64,000 nt of DNA, taken from assembly GCA_002914805.1 (NCBI GenBank), contig JXTB01000240.1, positions 170,983-234,982 on the forward strand. The letters are read 5' to 3'. Origin of the DNA: Parasponia andersonii. Lineage: Eukaryota > Streptophyta > Magnoliopsida > Rosales > Cannabaceae. Under the pieces are notes generated by a model. It was given only the letters and a program-made list of their open reading frames with translations. It did no database searches and was not told the DNA's origin. The position numbers were made by a program, and so were the translations under genes. How positions within the stretch are numbered: position 1 is the first letter of the stretch; every line of letters begins with the position of its first letter. Shown piece by piece: positions 47,251 through 60,108 of this stretch.

Positions 47251-49848
47251 ATGGTATAGTGTAATCAAATTTCTCTTCGAGTTTTAAGGTGTTCTGAACT
47301 TAATTTATGCATGCGGCCTGAACATCATCAAATTTTTCAACGATTACTTGATGGTTATCATACGTTTTGATCTATTTTGATGGAATTTTTACATGGTACA
47401 CATAAAATAAATGTTTAGTGAAACTAATTTATTTCACAATGGATTTCAATTTATTTTCGATGACTTTTGATGTTAATTCAATGACATTTTGATGACATTG
47501 TAAAATTTTATAAATACATATTTTTTGTATTTTTAATACTTTATATTTTCCTTTAATTATTATTTTAATTAGAAAAATATCACGTTTCAATCTCGTAATT
47601 TTGTTTGATAGAGAATAGAAATTTTCACTTTCTCTCAATGGTCTTTTATTGCTAAAGAAGTAAGACTATGGGCATGTGGAAGGATGTAAATTATGTAAGT
47701 ATTATGGATAGTATGTACGAGCGAATTGGAGATTTTGAACTAAAGATTGTTTATTAATGTAGTGGTGAAGATGGAACTCTGATTTCTCCTACAAAGATTA
47801 CTAAGAATACCAAACTATGGCTTGGCTTGAAAAATGTGTTACTCGATTAAGCTACATACGCATTTATTTGTGTTCACTTTAGAAAGAAAGTATCCTATGG
47901 CAAAGAGGTGCTGTCAGATTGCTTTATTTGTTCTCAAAATAGGAAAATAGAAATATTAGGTCACGAGGTTGATCCAAGTCTAGATGCAGCATGTCCTCGA
48001 GCAATATATTGATGAATAATTGAAAATTAGGTGATTTTGTGACATAAATCGGAGTTTTGAATAATTTTTGATCAAGTTGGGACTCAACATGGTGAGCCAA
48101 TGTGAATGGGGTGCAAAACAGTGCAAAAAGAGGTAAATGTCACCGTCGGGCATAACCAATGTTGCAGTTGCACCACCTCTATAGTCAGACATTGCACAAC
48201 TACACAACAAGACGTGCATAGTTGCGCCATTAATCATTGGATGATTAATATTTGCTCATTTTTCTTGATCTAATGGCCACGATTTACCTATTTTTGAAGT
48301 TCTATATATATTCATTTAAGCCACAAATCATAGGATGGAGAATTAGAGAATTAGAGAGAAAAACATAAGATGAAGGTACAAAATTCTTAGCGAGATAAAA
48401 CTTATAGTTAAAGATTTTTTGAAAAAAACTTAAAAAGATTTTTGAAAATTTGAAGACTTAAAGCCTATTTCTATAAGATTTTTCTTTTCCTTCTTCTCTA
48501 TCCTAATCTCTATAGAACTTTTTGTTTGGGATATTTATGAAACATTTTCATTTATAGATTTCTCATTAAGATTAACCATGGAATCTATTGTGGTTAGCTA
48601 GATTTTTTATGCTAGGACTTGATTTCCCCTTGTTACACTTATTTGGATTATTTTGTTTATTGTTAGTCTATTTTTTATCTTTAATTCATTTATGTTTCTT
48701 TTTGCTTATAACTTCTAATTTATTTGGCTAATGAATTAGTTAAACTTAGATTATGAATTTAATACTCGGGAGAGATTGATTTCATAGTCCAGAATTGAAA
48801 AACATACTTTAAGTTGTTACCAGATAGAGAGGATATCAATACTTAGATGATCCCTTTGAGAGTTTAGAGTATTGTCAGATTGAGTGGTGATCAATACCTT
48901 GACTTCTGCTTAAGGGGTTAGACTTAATAAATACTTAAATAATCGAGTTAGATACGAATTTTAACTTGGTTACTTAGGCATATTATCTCATTTGATGCTC
49001 ATGAGAGATAATAAAGTTAGATTAGGTCTCTTGATTTGTAGATTGACTGGAATTAGGTTAATAATTACTTAATTTGATGAACTTAGGAGTAATTAGGTGA
49101 ATTCAAGTCGATAGTACATTCATGCATAATAGTGTCCATATTTTATTTATGTATTTACACTTTTATATTTGTTTTTTTTTCTTTACTTCTTAATTTCATT
49201 TAGTTTGATGGCTAAAAAAGCTAGATTATGAAAATTCTGATATTTAATGATAATTTAATACTTGATCTTTATGTGATCGACCACTCTTACTCTTTCTCTC
49301 TCTCTCTCTCTCTCTCTATATTATTTATTCATGACCCGAATACTTGCAGTTTTGTTATACATTTACATGTGACGTGCTACTTCAGAAGTTTGATTCCTCT
49401 ATTTTTGCAAGGAAACTAGATTATAAAGACGAAATTTACATAATTTTACAGCATATCTAAAGAAAATTTTGTCTGCTTCGGACCCAAAGCTAAACATTCA
49501 CATGATAAATGAGGATTTGATTTAGATGTTTGAACCTGAAAGAGATCTAAAACACTTGACCAAATACATAATGAAAATGCAAATTCAAAAAAAAAAAGAA
49601 GAAATAATTGGCCAGTCCTATAATGAGATTCACTGGGAAAAGTGGTTGGTAGGGTGAGGTTGATGACTTCATGTTGATTTTTCTCCCAACCTATACCCCT
49701 GCCAAATATAATATGTTCCCATCATGAGATGTTTAACAATAATTTTTAACAAAATTAACTGTTACTACCGTTTCTTATATTCTTACCGAATATAATTAAT
49801 TGTCCAATTAATTATGTAAAGTGAATATACGGAAAATTATGATATGGA
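47251..49848. other. AT-rich intergenic or old LTR-like DNA
   Basis: No coding frame is recognised. 48340-49130 has wording like non-coding parts of old LTR elements but no paired copy in the window. A (TC)n microsatellite lies at 49289-49319. Confidence 0.4.
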
Positions 49849-51039
49849 TGTTGTAACACTGAAAAGTAAAAAAAAAAATTTGAAGCACAATATTTTTACT
49901 TGGTTCAACTATATCCCAATAGTCTACATCCAAGGGGCTACGCTTAGAGAAATAAACTTATTAGTAAAGAATAATGTGAGTATAAACACCAATCAAATTT
50001 AAAAGACTTCCTCTTTTAAATGTTGCAACATACCAGTACTCCTTTATTAATCTATCTAACGAGCTCCCCTTGACTTGATATGATTCCTTTCGTCTGAACT
50101 CCCTTCAGATTTCACAGAACCTGTCTTCTCCTGAAGACTTGTTGCACTTCTCCCGAAGCACTCATTCTTCTCCCGAAGCAATCTCATGACTAAGAATCCC
50201 TCTTAGTCTCACAATACAAAGTATAGACAGATTTATCAAAGTATTACTCTAATGGCAATCTCAAACATACATGGCACATATAGGACTCTAGCCTACACAC
50301 CTATTTATAGTGCTTGAGCTCTTCCAATCTTTGGTAATTTGTAAGACACGTTTCTTCATCATAAATGCTGAATAGAAGCTAATTAGATTAGTCAAAGATA
50401 AGATTTTTACAATCAAGGCTGATTTAAAATTATTGCTGATTTTGCACAGTGATGTTACAACATCAGCCCTGTTTAAATAGCCAAATTTGTAACCTTTCTA
50501 AAAGAAGTGTTGATTTGTTACTTGAAAAAAAAAATTCTATTTTTTGTACAAATCAATCAAATAAAAGATGTTAACACACAAAAAGAATCAACTAAAATTT
50601 AATAAGGAAACGACACCTCAAGAGATTAAATTTACTACTCATAAAATAAGGTAGTTTCCATAAAATGCAAGTTATCAAAGTAATCAGATTAAATTAGCCC
50701 AAAAAATAATAATCTAATCGATTAAAATAAAGATTAATTATTTCTAGAAATATTAACCAATTTATATTATTAATCGCCCAATAATCAATCTTTATTAAAA
50801 CACACCTAAATAAGAAAGAAATATGTGAATATAAATTTCTTATAAGGCAAATAATAACCATTGATATTTCTAATTAAACCCAACTAATTGAACAGATATT
50901 CAATCATAAGACAACTGTAAAATTTGGACAAACACATTCAAAAATGTCAGGTCAAATATTCTAGTGATGTTGTAACATCAACCTAGAATCACTATCAGTC
51001 AACACAGATAGTGATGTTGCAATATCTCAAATGATAACA
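49849..51039 (-). repeat. Probable 3' LTR of a SIRE-type copia element (minus)
   Basis: On minus it starts TGTTATCATTTG just after a polypurine tract (GCCAAAGGGGGAGATTG) and could end GTGTTACAACA at 49849, giving TG...CA ends and about 1.19 kb. CTTGGTTCAACTATATCCC and CTACATCCAAGGGG near 49900 resemble the wording common to such LTRs. No second LTR is present for comparison, so both ends are inferred. Confidence 0.5.
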
Positions 51040-51170
51040 GACTTTTCCCTTTCAATCTCCCCCTTTGGCATTTTTAGGCAAAATATTTGTACCTACAAAA
51101 ACAATTAATGTTTAGCCAGAATTTTTGTAATTTTTGCAACTACTCCCCCTTTTTGGCAAAAATAGCCAAA
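51040..51170 (-). promoter_or_regulatory. SIRE-type polypurine tracts (two copies)
   Basis: On minus, GCCAAAAAGGGGGAGTAG (about 51157-51140) and GCCAAAGGGGGAGATTG (about 51069-51053) lie about 85 bp apart. The second adjoins the LTR and is the likely primer for plus-strand synthesis. Confidence 0.5.
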
Positions 51171-51376
51171 GGTAGTTATAAATAATTGCAGAATTCATAA
51201 CTTAAATGGAAACCATAATTCACATAAAATAAATCATAAGTTGCTCAATGTTGTAACATGAGCTCAATTCATGCAGAAAACAGAATAAAATACTTAACCA
51301 GAAATCAAAATTTGTCAATGATATACATAACTTATTAATGATAAACAGTAAAATAAAAACTACAAGAAAATCTTTA

Positions 51377-53271
51377 AGTAAGAGGAGGAGCTGGACAAGC
51401 ATCTCCCACATCAATGTCCATCATTATGCAAATTGTAGATAACATTCGCTTTATCTTGTCCAAATGAGCAAGCACAACTGAATTTGCAGCACTTGTATCT
51501 GCAGTACCAGATGTTGTAATATTAGGATCTACAGCAGGCTCATCCTCCCTCTTAAAAGAATCTCTCTCCTTCATTCTGAACACCAGTTTAGACACAAGAG
51601 GAGTGAGATATTCAGAACTATAGCAAGGATGTCTTTGCTTAGTCAGAACTCCATAGATAAGAGCTGGAAAGATTAATCTCTTGGTTGGAGTGGTGTCGTA
51701 TCGCAGGTCATAGATGTGGTTGAAAATCAACTGTGCCAAATTCACTTGGCCACCTATTCCAACATCAAATAGAAAACAAGCACAATCTCCATGTAGTGTA
51801 TTAGAATGCATTGTCGGCGTCCAATTATCAATGGTAATGCGATGCAACCTTTTGCATTTGAGTGTCAGATCAGTGGTCTTAAAGATGCTATTCTTCGGCC
51901 ATTTGGTTTGTGTACCAAGGATTTCATAAGCTACCTTGTTGAGAGAAAATTCTTTCTCAAACTCACCAAACGGCCAAATAGGTATGTTTAGGAAATCGGC
52001 TATGACAGTAGGGGAAAACTCATAAACATGACCCCTAACAAACACTTTCCTATACCCTGGTGAACTTGGCTTGTCTATGTCTTCAGTCAAATTGGAATAA
52101 AATTCCTGGACTATCCTAGGGACAATTCTTTGATTTTAGACACAGTATTCAACCACTTTTGATCTTCAATACAATTTAAAGCCCCTATTTTCTGAAATGA
52201 ATTTAAGTTTATGTTTCTCTTAGGTATAAATTGACATTATTCATAGATCTTCCTAGATCGAGAAACATCTTTTGTATAATACCATGGAGAGAAAGAGTTT
52301 TTAGGAATAAAACCTGGTGTTTCTAAAAAAGATACCTCTTTTCCTTTCTCAGCAGCAGTTGCTTTCTTCTTCAGTTTTGTTGATTTCGAAGATTGACCAT
52401 AAATTTTTTGGGTGACAAAGTTCTTCTTTGTCTTTGATGTTGTAACTAGGTCTTGTACAACTAGTGGTGTCTGATCTTAAGGAGATGTTGGGACATCAGC
52501 CTCAGGTTGCTGTTTTGAGACTGGTACAGAGGCTGCAGAAGGATCTATCTGTGTTGAAACATTAGAAACATCAGCAGGCTTCTGAAGGGTTGGCTCAATA
52601 TTCACCACTGGAATTGAAGGATTAGGAGATGTTGGCACATCATCTATTTCAATCGATGGCGGTGTTGATATCTCTAGATCGGCAACAGATATTGGAACAT
52701 CCGAAGGAATTTTAGATGCTATTTGGGTTGTCTCATCATTTTTCTCGGGGGTAGTTTCTGGAGTATACCCAGGAGAAAAAACATCTTTAGGAAGAGAGCT
52801 AGTGTCCATTGCGTCTTTGGCAGCATCATTAACTGATGATATTGAAACATCGGAAGTCACAAGTGGTACTTTCTCGTCCAGACCCTCTTTTAAGATTGCT
52901 AGATTTGGTGGTGCAGATGTTAGAACATCAGTCTGCATCGATTCTTTGAGAGAACCAGAAATCGGAATCAAGCTTTCTTCTTCTGATGTTACCGGTGGTG
53001 GATTGGGGATTTCAGCAGAATGAATAGGAACTACCGGTGCTGATGGTGGAGCAATCGACATACCCACAACTGATTGGGCTTGAAGAGAAACATTCTGTTC
53101 ACTTGCTGGTGGAGGCTGAGTTGAAGGTTCACCCATTGGACCAGTCTTCTGCACTTTCGCCACAAATAAGGAAGAAGTAGATTTCTTCTTCATCGGAGTT
53201 GATGAAGAAGAAAGTTTCCCTTTGGCGGCAATAGGAGAATCACTCTTCTTACCTCTTCTCGTATTCACCAT
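51377..53271 (-). pseudogene. Env-like / plant-transposon-domain ORF of a SIRE-type element
   Basis: Starts MVNTRRGKKSDSPIAA at 53271. The first 265 residues are a Pro/Ser/Thr-rich, low-complexity region with repeated D-V-x-T-S motifs, ending at a stop at 52477. After a broken stretch the second open frame (52090-51374) carries the conserved part: YRKVFVRGHVYEFSPTVIAD, LHGDCACFLFDVGIGGQVN, KRLIFPALIYGVL. This resembles the putative plant transposon protein domain found in the third ORF of SIRE/Maximus-type copia elements, sometimes called env-like. Its function is not established; I describe it only as similar. In known SIRE elements this ORF follows pol on the same strand; here the neighbouring pol is on the other strand. 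At least one stop and a frameshift separate the two halves. Confidence 0.65.
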
Positions 53272-53859
53272 TTTCGAACCTGTTTCAACACTCAGAAAAT
53301 TTTCAAAGAACAAAGGTGTAATCGGCAAAGAAGATTTTGTGAAAGAGTGAGATAACAAAGAACAATATAAATTTAAATAACCTAGAGTCCATTCAGTTTT
53401 CCAAATTTGAAAAAGGAAACAAAATCAATTTTGGAGCCAAAAAAAGAAACTGTAATGAGAGCAAATCTCAGGAACAAGGAAAAATTGTCTTCAGTGGCAA
53501 TTAATTGATTCCAATTAAATGAGCCCAGTTTATTTCATGTTATAACATCAGTGCAGCATACAAAGTTAATATATTATAAATGGTAACTTTTAGACAAAAG
53601 AGATTGATGAAATCATTCCTATTATAAAAATATTTTAAAAATATACAATCCTTACCATCTTTAATCACGAAAAATACTTGGAAATATTCATCAGATTAAT
53701 TGATCATTTAAGATTGAAAATTAACTGATTGATTGATCTCATTTATTTTTATTTATTTATTTATTTTTTACTTTTTAAATTTCGTAAGAATTAATGTTGT
53801 AACATTGACAACATTTTAGGCAATGATTTTTCCACGAACAGTAGCTTTCACACTATCAC
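53272..53859. other. Spacer between divergent SIRE-type pieces
   Basis: AT-rich DNA between the minus-strand ORF start and the plus-strand gag end. Contains ATTT repeats (53742-53765) and two GATGTT-type palindromes at 53536 and 53793. No LTR was recognised. Confidence 0.4.
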
Positions 53860-56800
53860 TGAGGTAACCCTTTTCACATGGTAGATCATCTTCTAAGCAA
53901 ACTTGCAGGATTTAATTCCATGAGAAACCATAGTAAGTTTGTTCTAACTTGTCATTTCTATGGAGTAAAAGGTCACGTTAGACCTAGGTGTTTTACTATG
54001 AGAAACTTTTTGAAAAATAGTTACTATTCTCATGAAATTCCATTTCAAAGAAAAACACCAAAAAAAAAAATATTGATTTATCAAGAAAAACAAGAAAAAT
54101 TTGGGTAAAAAATCTGAATTAAATTGTTTTAGATCATTTACTTGTTTTAGATCATGTGCTACAAATGATTGGTATTTTGATAGTGGTTGTTCCAGGCACA
54201 TGATAGGTGATAAATCTATTCTTGATGACTACAAGGTTGATACTGGTGGTATTGTAACATTCGAAGATGGTGCAAAAGGAAGAGTTCTTGGCAAAAGAAC
54301 TCTTGATATTGAATTCCTAAATTTAGGAATGTTTTACACATAGAGGGACTTATGACTAATTTGATAAGTATAAGTCAAATTTGTGATTTAAACTTTAATG
54401 TTGATTTCACTCATGATAAATGTGTTGTTCTTGATGAATGTGATAAATCAGTTTTAGAAGGTTATATATCACAGGATAATTGCTATACTTTGACAAAATC
54501 ACATTCATGTAATAAGACATCGATAAATAAATCTAATCTTTGGCATGAAAAGTTAGGATATTTGAATTTTAAAATGTTACAAAAACTTGTCAATTCAGAT
54601 GCAGTCCGTGATTTACCAAAGTTGAGTAAGAAATCACAAGGTGTTTGTGGTCCTAGTCAGATGGGTAAACAGGTGAGATCAACACATAAAGTAATACAAC
54701 ATGTTACAACATCAAGAGTGTTAGAACTATTTCATATGGATCTTATAGGTCCCATGCAAGTAGAAAGTATTGCAGGTAAAAGGTATATTTTTGTTTGTAT
54801 AGATGACTTTTCTAGATATACTTGGGTAGATTTTCTAAGAGAAAAGTCAGATACATTTAATACTTTTAAGAAACTAGTTGTTAAACTTTAAATGGATAAA
54901 GGTTGTAACATTGGAAAAATAATCAAAATATGAGGCGATCATGGTAAAGAACTTGAAAATTCTTCGTACGTTGATTTTTGTGATTCAAATGGTATTACTC
55001 ATGAATTTTCAGCTCTTAAGACACCACAACAAAATAGTGTTATGGAAAGGAAGAATAGAACATTACAAGTGATGGCTCAAGTGATGTTAAATAGCAAAAA
55101 GCTTACAAAACGATTGTGGGCTGAAGTTATAAACACAGCATGTTACAATATATATCGTCTATATTTTCGACCAAGTACAAGCAAAACTCTTTACGAAATT
55201 CGGAGAGGTAAAATAACCTAACTTGGGTTACTTTCATATTTTTAGAAGTACTTGTTACATTCTCAATGACCTAGCTTGGGTTACTTTCATATTTTTAGAA
55301 GTACTTGTTACATTCTCAATGATAGAGAATAATTAGGTAAGTTTGATGCAAAAAGTGATGTAGGGGTTTTCCTTGGGTATTCTAAAAGTAGTCGTGCTTA
55401 TCGTGTTTATAACATGAGAACTCAATCTATTATGGAATCTGCTAATGTTGTTATAGATGATTTTTCAGACTTCGCAGAATATTCAAAAGAAGATGAAATT
55501 CAGAGTCTTATGGAGAATACTGATTCAGATAAAAATGTTGCAATACAGCCAGATGTTACAACATCTTCTAATGAACTAACAATGGATATTCGAGATCCAG
55601 TTCAGAAAGAACCCTCTTCAAGGGTCAGAAAGAATCATCCCACTGACCTAATCATAGGTAATCTTGAAGATGGAATGGTGACCAGAGAAGAAATATTAAT
55701 CTGGTACAATTTCTTTGCTTTACTTCTTTAATTGAACCTAAAAATGTTAAAGAAGCATTTCAGGATAATTGTTGGATTAAAGCCAAGCAAGAATAACTGG
55801 AACAATTTTGTAGGAATGATGTTTGGACATTATTATCTAGACTGAATGATTCTAATGTTATTGGAACCAAATGGACTTTTAAAAATAAATCAGATGAATT
55901 TGGTAACATTATTAGAAACAAGGCTAGGTTAGTTGCCCAAGGATACACTCAGGTGGAGGGCATAGACTTTGATGAAACTTTTGTTCCTGTGGCAAGACTT
56001 GAATCTATTCATTTATTGCTTGCTATTACTTGTCACATTAGTTTTACTTTACATCAAATAGATGTAAAGAGTGCTTTTTTAAATAGTTTTTTAAATGAGG
56101 AGGCATATGTTGAATAACCCAAGGGTTTTGAAGATCCTTTCAAACCCAACCATGTCTTCAAACTTAAAAATGCATTGTATGGTTTAAAACAAGCTCCTTG
56201 GGCTTGGTATGAATGTTTAACAATGTCCTTGGTGCAGAACGGCTACACGAGAGGGAGAATAGACAAAACTTTATTCATCAAACACTTTAATTATGATATT
56301 ATTGTTGTACAAATTTATGTTGATGATATAGTTTTTGGTTCTACCTCTAACGATAAAGTGCAGGAGTTTGTAAAACAAATGCAAGAAGAATTTGAGATGA
56401 GCATGGTAGGTGAATTAACCTACTTTCTAGGTTGACAGGTGAAGTAGCTGAAATATGGGATTTTTTTTTTCCCAAAGTAAGTATGCCAAAAACCTAGTTA
56501 AAAAATTTGGTTTAGAGTTAGCAAAACATATGAATACTCCTATGAGTACAAATCTAAAGCTGATTAAAGATGAAAATGGAGTCAATGTGGTTCCAACTCT
56601 TTATAGAAGTATGATAGGTAGCTTGTTGTATCTTACAGCTAGCCAACCTGATATTGCTTATAGTATTGGTGTGTGTGCGAGATATCAATCCTGTCTAAAA
56701 GAATCACATGTTGCTGTTGTAAAAAGAACAATAAAGTATGTTAGTGGTACAGTTGATTATGGTTTTTGGTATTCCAAAGACACTAACATTAATCTTGCAA

Positions 56801-57258
56801 GTTACAGTGACGCAGATTGGGCAGGTAATGCTGAGGATAGAAAAAGTTGAATATGGGGTTGCCTTTTTCTTGGAAATAATCTGATTTCCTGGCATAGTAA
56901 AAAGCAAAACTCAATCTCTCTGTCCACTATAGAGACCAAGTATATTGCTGCAGGAAGTTGTTGCACTCAGTTACTTTGGATGAAACAATGCTCAAGGACT
57001 ATGGCATAGTATTAGATACATTGGTTGTTTATTGTGATAACACTAGTGCTATAAATATATCCAAGAATCCAGTACAACACTCTAGGACTAAGCATATTAA
57101 TATCCGTCATCATTTTATCAGAGAACTTGTTAAGAGCAAAACTGTAATATTAGAACATGTAGAGGCAGACAATCAGCTGGCAGATATCTTTACAAAAGCT
57201 CTTGATTTTCCACGTTTTAATTCCTTAAGAAAAGCCCTAGGAATTTGTTCCGTATGAA
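53860..57258 (+). pseudogene. SIRE-type copia gag (end) and pol, broken
   Basis: On + in order: zinc-knuckle remnant CHFYGVKGHVRPRC (about 53950), protease WYFDSGCSRHMIGDKS (about 54172), pre-integrase LWHEKLGYLNFKMLQKLV, integrase HMDLIGPMQVESIAGKRY and CIDDFSRYTWVDF, a worn integrase end, reverse transcriptase GYTQVEGIDFDETFVPVAR, ALYGLKQAPWAWYE, IYVDDIVFGS (about 56313-56340), MSMVGELTYFLG, then RNase H SYSDADWAGNAEDRKS and DIFTKALDFPRF near the end. The RT signature is intact but stops and shifts split the frame at least six times. The subfamily call rests on the GELTYFLG/YSDAD wording. No LTR is attached; a Tat-C fragment follows after about 300 bp. Confidence 0.85.
55216..55321 (+). repeat. 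53-bp tandem duplication in copia integrase region
   Basis: Units 55216-55268 and 55269-55321 both read ACCTARCTTGGGTTACTTTC ... CATTCTCAATG with one visible mismatch. Because 53 is not a multiple of three, it shifts the frame. The near-identity suggests a young event. Confidence 0.9.
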
Positions 57259-57574
57259 ATCATGTTATAACATTAGCCAAATCAGAATCAAAATATTATT
57301 TAAGGTTATCTCAAGACATAAAGAAAAAAGATGAAATAATTCCTTGTTATAAAATTATTTTCTAATAAACAGTTATTGCTATGTTTATCTTGAAAATTAT
57401 TTTAGAATATTCATTAAAGACATTTGAGAAATTTTGATTGATTGTTTACTGACATGTGTATTATCTTGATCTCAGCTTCAATATTTATACAGGCCTCATA
57501 ATCACAAAGAGCTACCTACACTGATGTGTGAAAGCAATCCTTGAGTAATATGGGCCTATGTATCACTTGCTCTT
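57259..57574. other. Junction DNA between SIRE-type pol and Tat-C
   Basis: Non-coding AT-rich sequence, probably the 3' flank of SIRE pol. It includes the palindrome CATGTTATAACATT at 57261. Similarity to Tat begins near the acceptor TTTATAG just before 57575. Confidence 0.4.
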
Positions 57575-60009
57575 TATAGGTTCTGATGCAGGCCCATCGA
57601 GAGACCCTTCCGCAGTCAAGGGGAGTGCCGCTGTGCATAAGGCTCACTTCAAGGTATCCGCTGGTCGGTGTCTTGTGGTGTCCTCAGAGGACGAAGCACC
57701 TGCAGTCCCCTCTTTCGATGCGAGCGGACCTCTGACTCGGGAGACGACGGCCATAAAAGTAGTATATGGCGAAGGGGCACCTTCGAGCCTGCCCAGGGAA
57801 TCCGCTGCTCTGACCTCTTCCACCCCCAACTCCGGTTCGAAGATGAGAGCAGGGTTTGGTGCTGCTTGCCCCCGTGGTGAGATTGCTGAGCTCAGCGTGG
57901 GGGCTCCGAGGTTGAAATCTCGGCTGTCTTCCCCTCCCTCGGTCCCAATAAAGCGGCATCACGAGATCGACTCGTTCAAAGAGAAGGAAGGCCCGGCAGG
58001 GAAGAGGGGCATGGTTGCCCCCTCCTCTGACAGCGATGATGATGGGGCCACGCTGACCCTCATGAGGAGGAGACGGTCTGTACGCGGTGGCCCTTCAGGG
58101 TGAATTGGTCAAGACAAGACCGAAAAATCACATTCTGGCGGGTCTCCAAAGGGGTGGGCAACTGAAACTGCCGATGCGCCACCCCTAGTTGTCACTGAAG
58201 GTGTGCTCAGCAATGACTAACTTTCTACCGTCCCCACCACCGCTGTTTTGGGAGTCCTCGTGGTTGGAGGGGTGGAGTCGCGTTCCTCAGATGCAGACAA
58301 TGCCTAAGGAGAGGGTCCAGCTGCAGAGCCCGAGCTGGAGGCGCTCTCCTTGGAGAACGTTGAGCTCATCGATGGCCGTAATATTGCGCAAGTTTGGCTC
58401 ATCTGGCCGCCACCTCCATGTTTTTCGGCATCCTTTCTGAACACTGACCTCCTTTTCTTGTATCTTGTAGCTAGTCACCATCCAGTCCTTCTATTCTTCT
58501 CATATCAGGGAGTTGACCGGGGAGTTAAATTCCCGTTCTGCGCTGGCCGAGCAGAGCAAGGCCACCCTTGCCAAGTTGAGGGCTAACTTTGACTTGTATC
58601 GGAGCCTGGATGAGGCTAGGATCGGCAACACGGTGGCTCACGCTTTGAGTGTCGAGAGGGTCAGGCGTGAGGAGCTGGTTGCAAAGTTGGCCGAGGTGGA
58701 GGCTGACAAGCTCGCTCAATCCGAAGCTGCAGAACGTAGGGACAGAGATGGGCTGGCTTTCATCACTCACAACAGGGTCGTCGATGATGCTAAAGAGGCG
58801 AGGAAAGCTGAGGCGAAAGCCAAATTGGAGGCTTATTCTCTGCTACGCAGACTCGACCGGTACAATGAGGTAAACCGACATCTTTACGTGGATCACAAAA
58901 AATTGATGGGGTCTCATGCAGAGTTGTCTCGCAAGCACGGTGAAGACCTCACCGACATTAACACTCTTCTGGTAGACTTGTCACAGTGGCAAGCAGAGCT
59001 GAGGCTGGCGGTGCTGAGGGATAGACTAGCGGATGCAGAGAAACTGAAGACGAGGTGCCAGAGGCAGGTGGATGTCCTTTCTGTGGAGAGCTACAGATCT
59101 GACTGGGAGAATAGGGAATTCGAAGGCCACGCAGAGGTGGTAACGCCAGACCAAACTTTCCGTCAAGCACTACATGTAGCAGCTAGGGGATAAGATCAAT
59201 ATCGTGTACCCTGCTGATGTGCTGAAGATGCTCAACGAAGAAAAAGATAGGCCCTCTACATCCGCCTCTGTTGCTAAGGAGATTGTCCTCGCTTCCGGTC
59301 CACTAGAGCAAGCCTCGGAGGTTTCTGGTGATCAGCTTGATCTTGGGGCCTTAAATGGCAATGGGCCTGGCACGGTCATTTTGTCCAGTGATGATTCCGA
59401 CCCTGGTACGCCACCCTCTGCCGAAGCTGGTCCAAGTGCCGAAACTGGCTGCGCTCTCTTGGCTGGAGGTAATTAGGGCCTCTTGCTCTGTGCATTTGTA
59501 AAGTTGACCCTTGTTGTAACCATCCGTTTAAATAATAGAAACCATGCTTTTTTCCTAAGTTTATTCCCTTCTCTCACTCTTTTTGTTGACCTCATTTAGT
59601 GTTAGGGTCAGATATCGTATACCACGTCATTCCCTTGTCGGCAGCACGGCCGGCATTTGGGTTTGACTCGGTTGTATATGATTTTGAGTTCTTAGTGAAT
59701 TCTCCTCGTACTATGATCGACAAGATTAGCTCTGGAGATCGGGATGTGAGTTTCGGCTTATCCGGTTTTGAGGATGTATAACCTCTGTTATGACTTGTCT
59801 TGGCAGAATTCGACCCTCACATATGGCTGGACTTCTCTGACCCCAAATGGGAACATGCCAGGAACCAACTCCAGGAGTTGGTTGACCACTATTTGGGCTC
59901 ATCACTGCAGAGGAAAAGGCCCGGGCTCGGCTCTCGTCGGGAGCAAATAGGGCACTACCACTCTGATATGTCCCTGCGAGTCCGTCCAAGACCTACTTCT
60001 TATAAGTAG
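57575..60009 (+). pseudogene. Antisense additional gene of Tat-C, 5' truncated
   Basis: Exon 3 starts after TTTATAG at about 57574 with SDAGPSRDPSAVKG and continues through VSAGRCLVVSSEDE, GEIAELSVGAPRLKSRL and SDSDDDGATLTLMRRRR; a stop follows at 58101. The coiled-coil exon begins after TCTTGTAG near 58470 (LNSRSALAEQSKATLAKL, YRSLDEARIGNTVAHALS, VERVRREELVAKLAEVEA) and stays open to 59193. A further open stretch (59204-59476) ends in an acidic, Ser-rich tail (VILSSDDSDPGTPPS). A last exon after TTGGCAG at 59806 gives EFDPHIWLDFSDPKWEHA and ends at 60009. The exon 1-2 domain is absent. The long open coiled coil suggests coding constraint in the recent past. Function unknown. Confidence 0.75.
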
Positions 60010-60108
60010 AGCTTCTGGGTGCGTGTCCCTGTCGACCATGCATTTTATATTTTAGGAAATAATAAATAGAGTTTGGTTTTAACTTCTGTCTTCATGCCTA
60101 GTCTTGTA

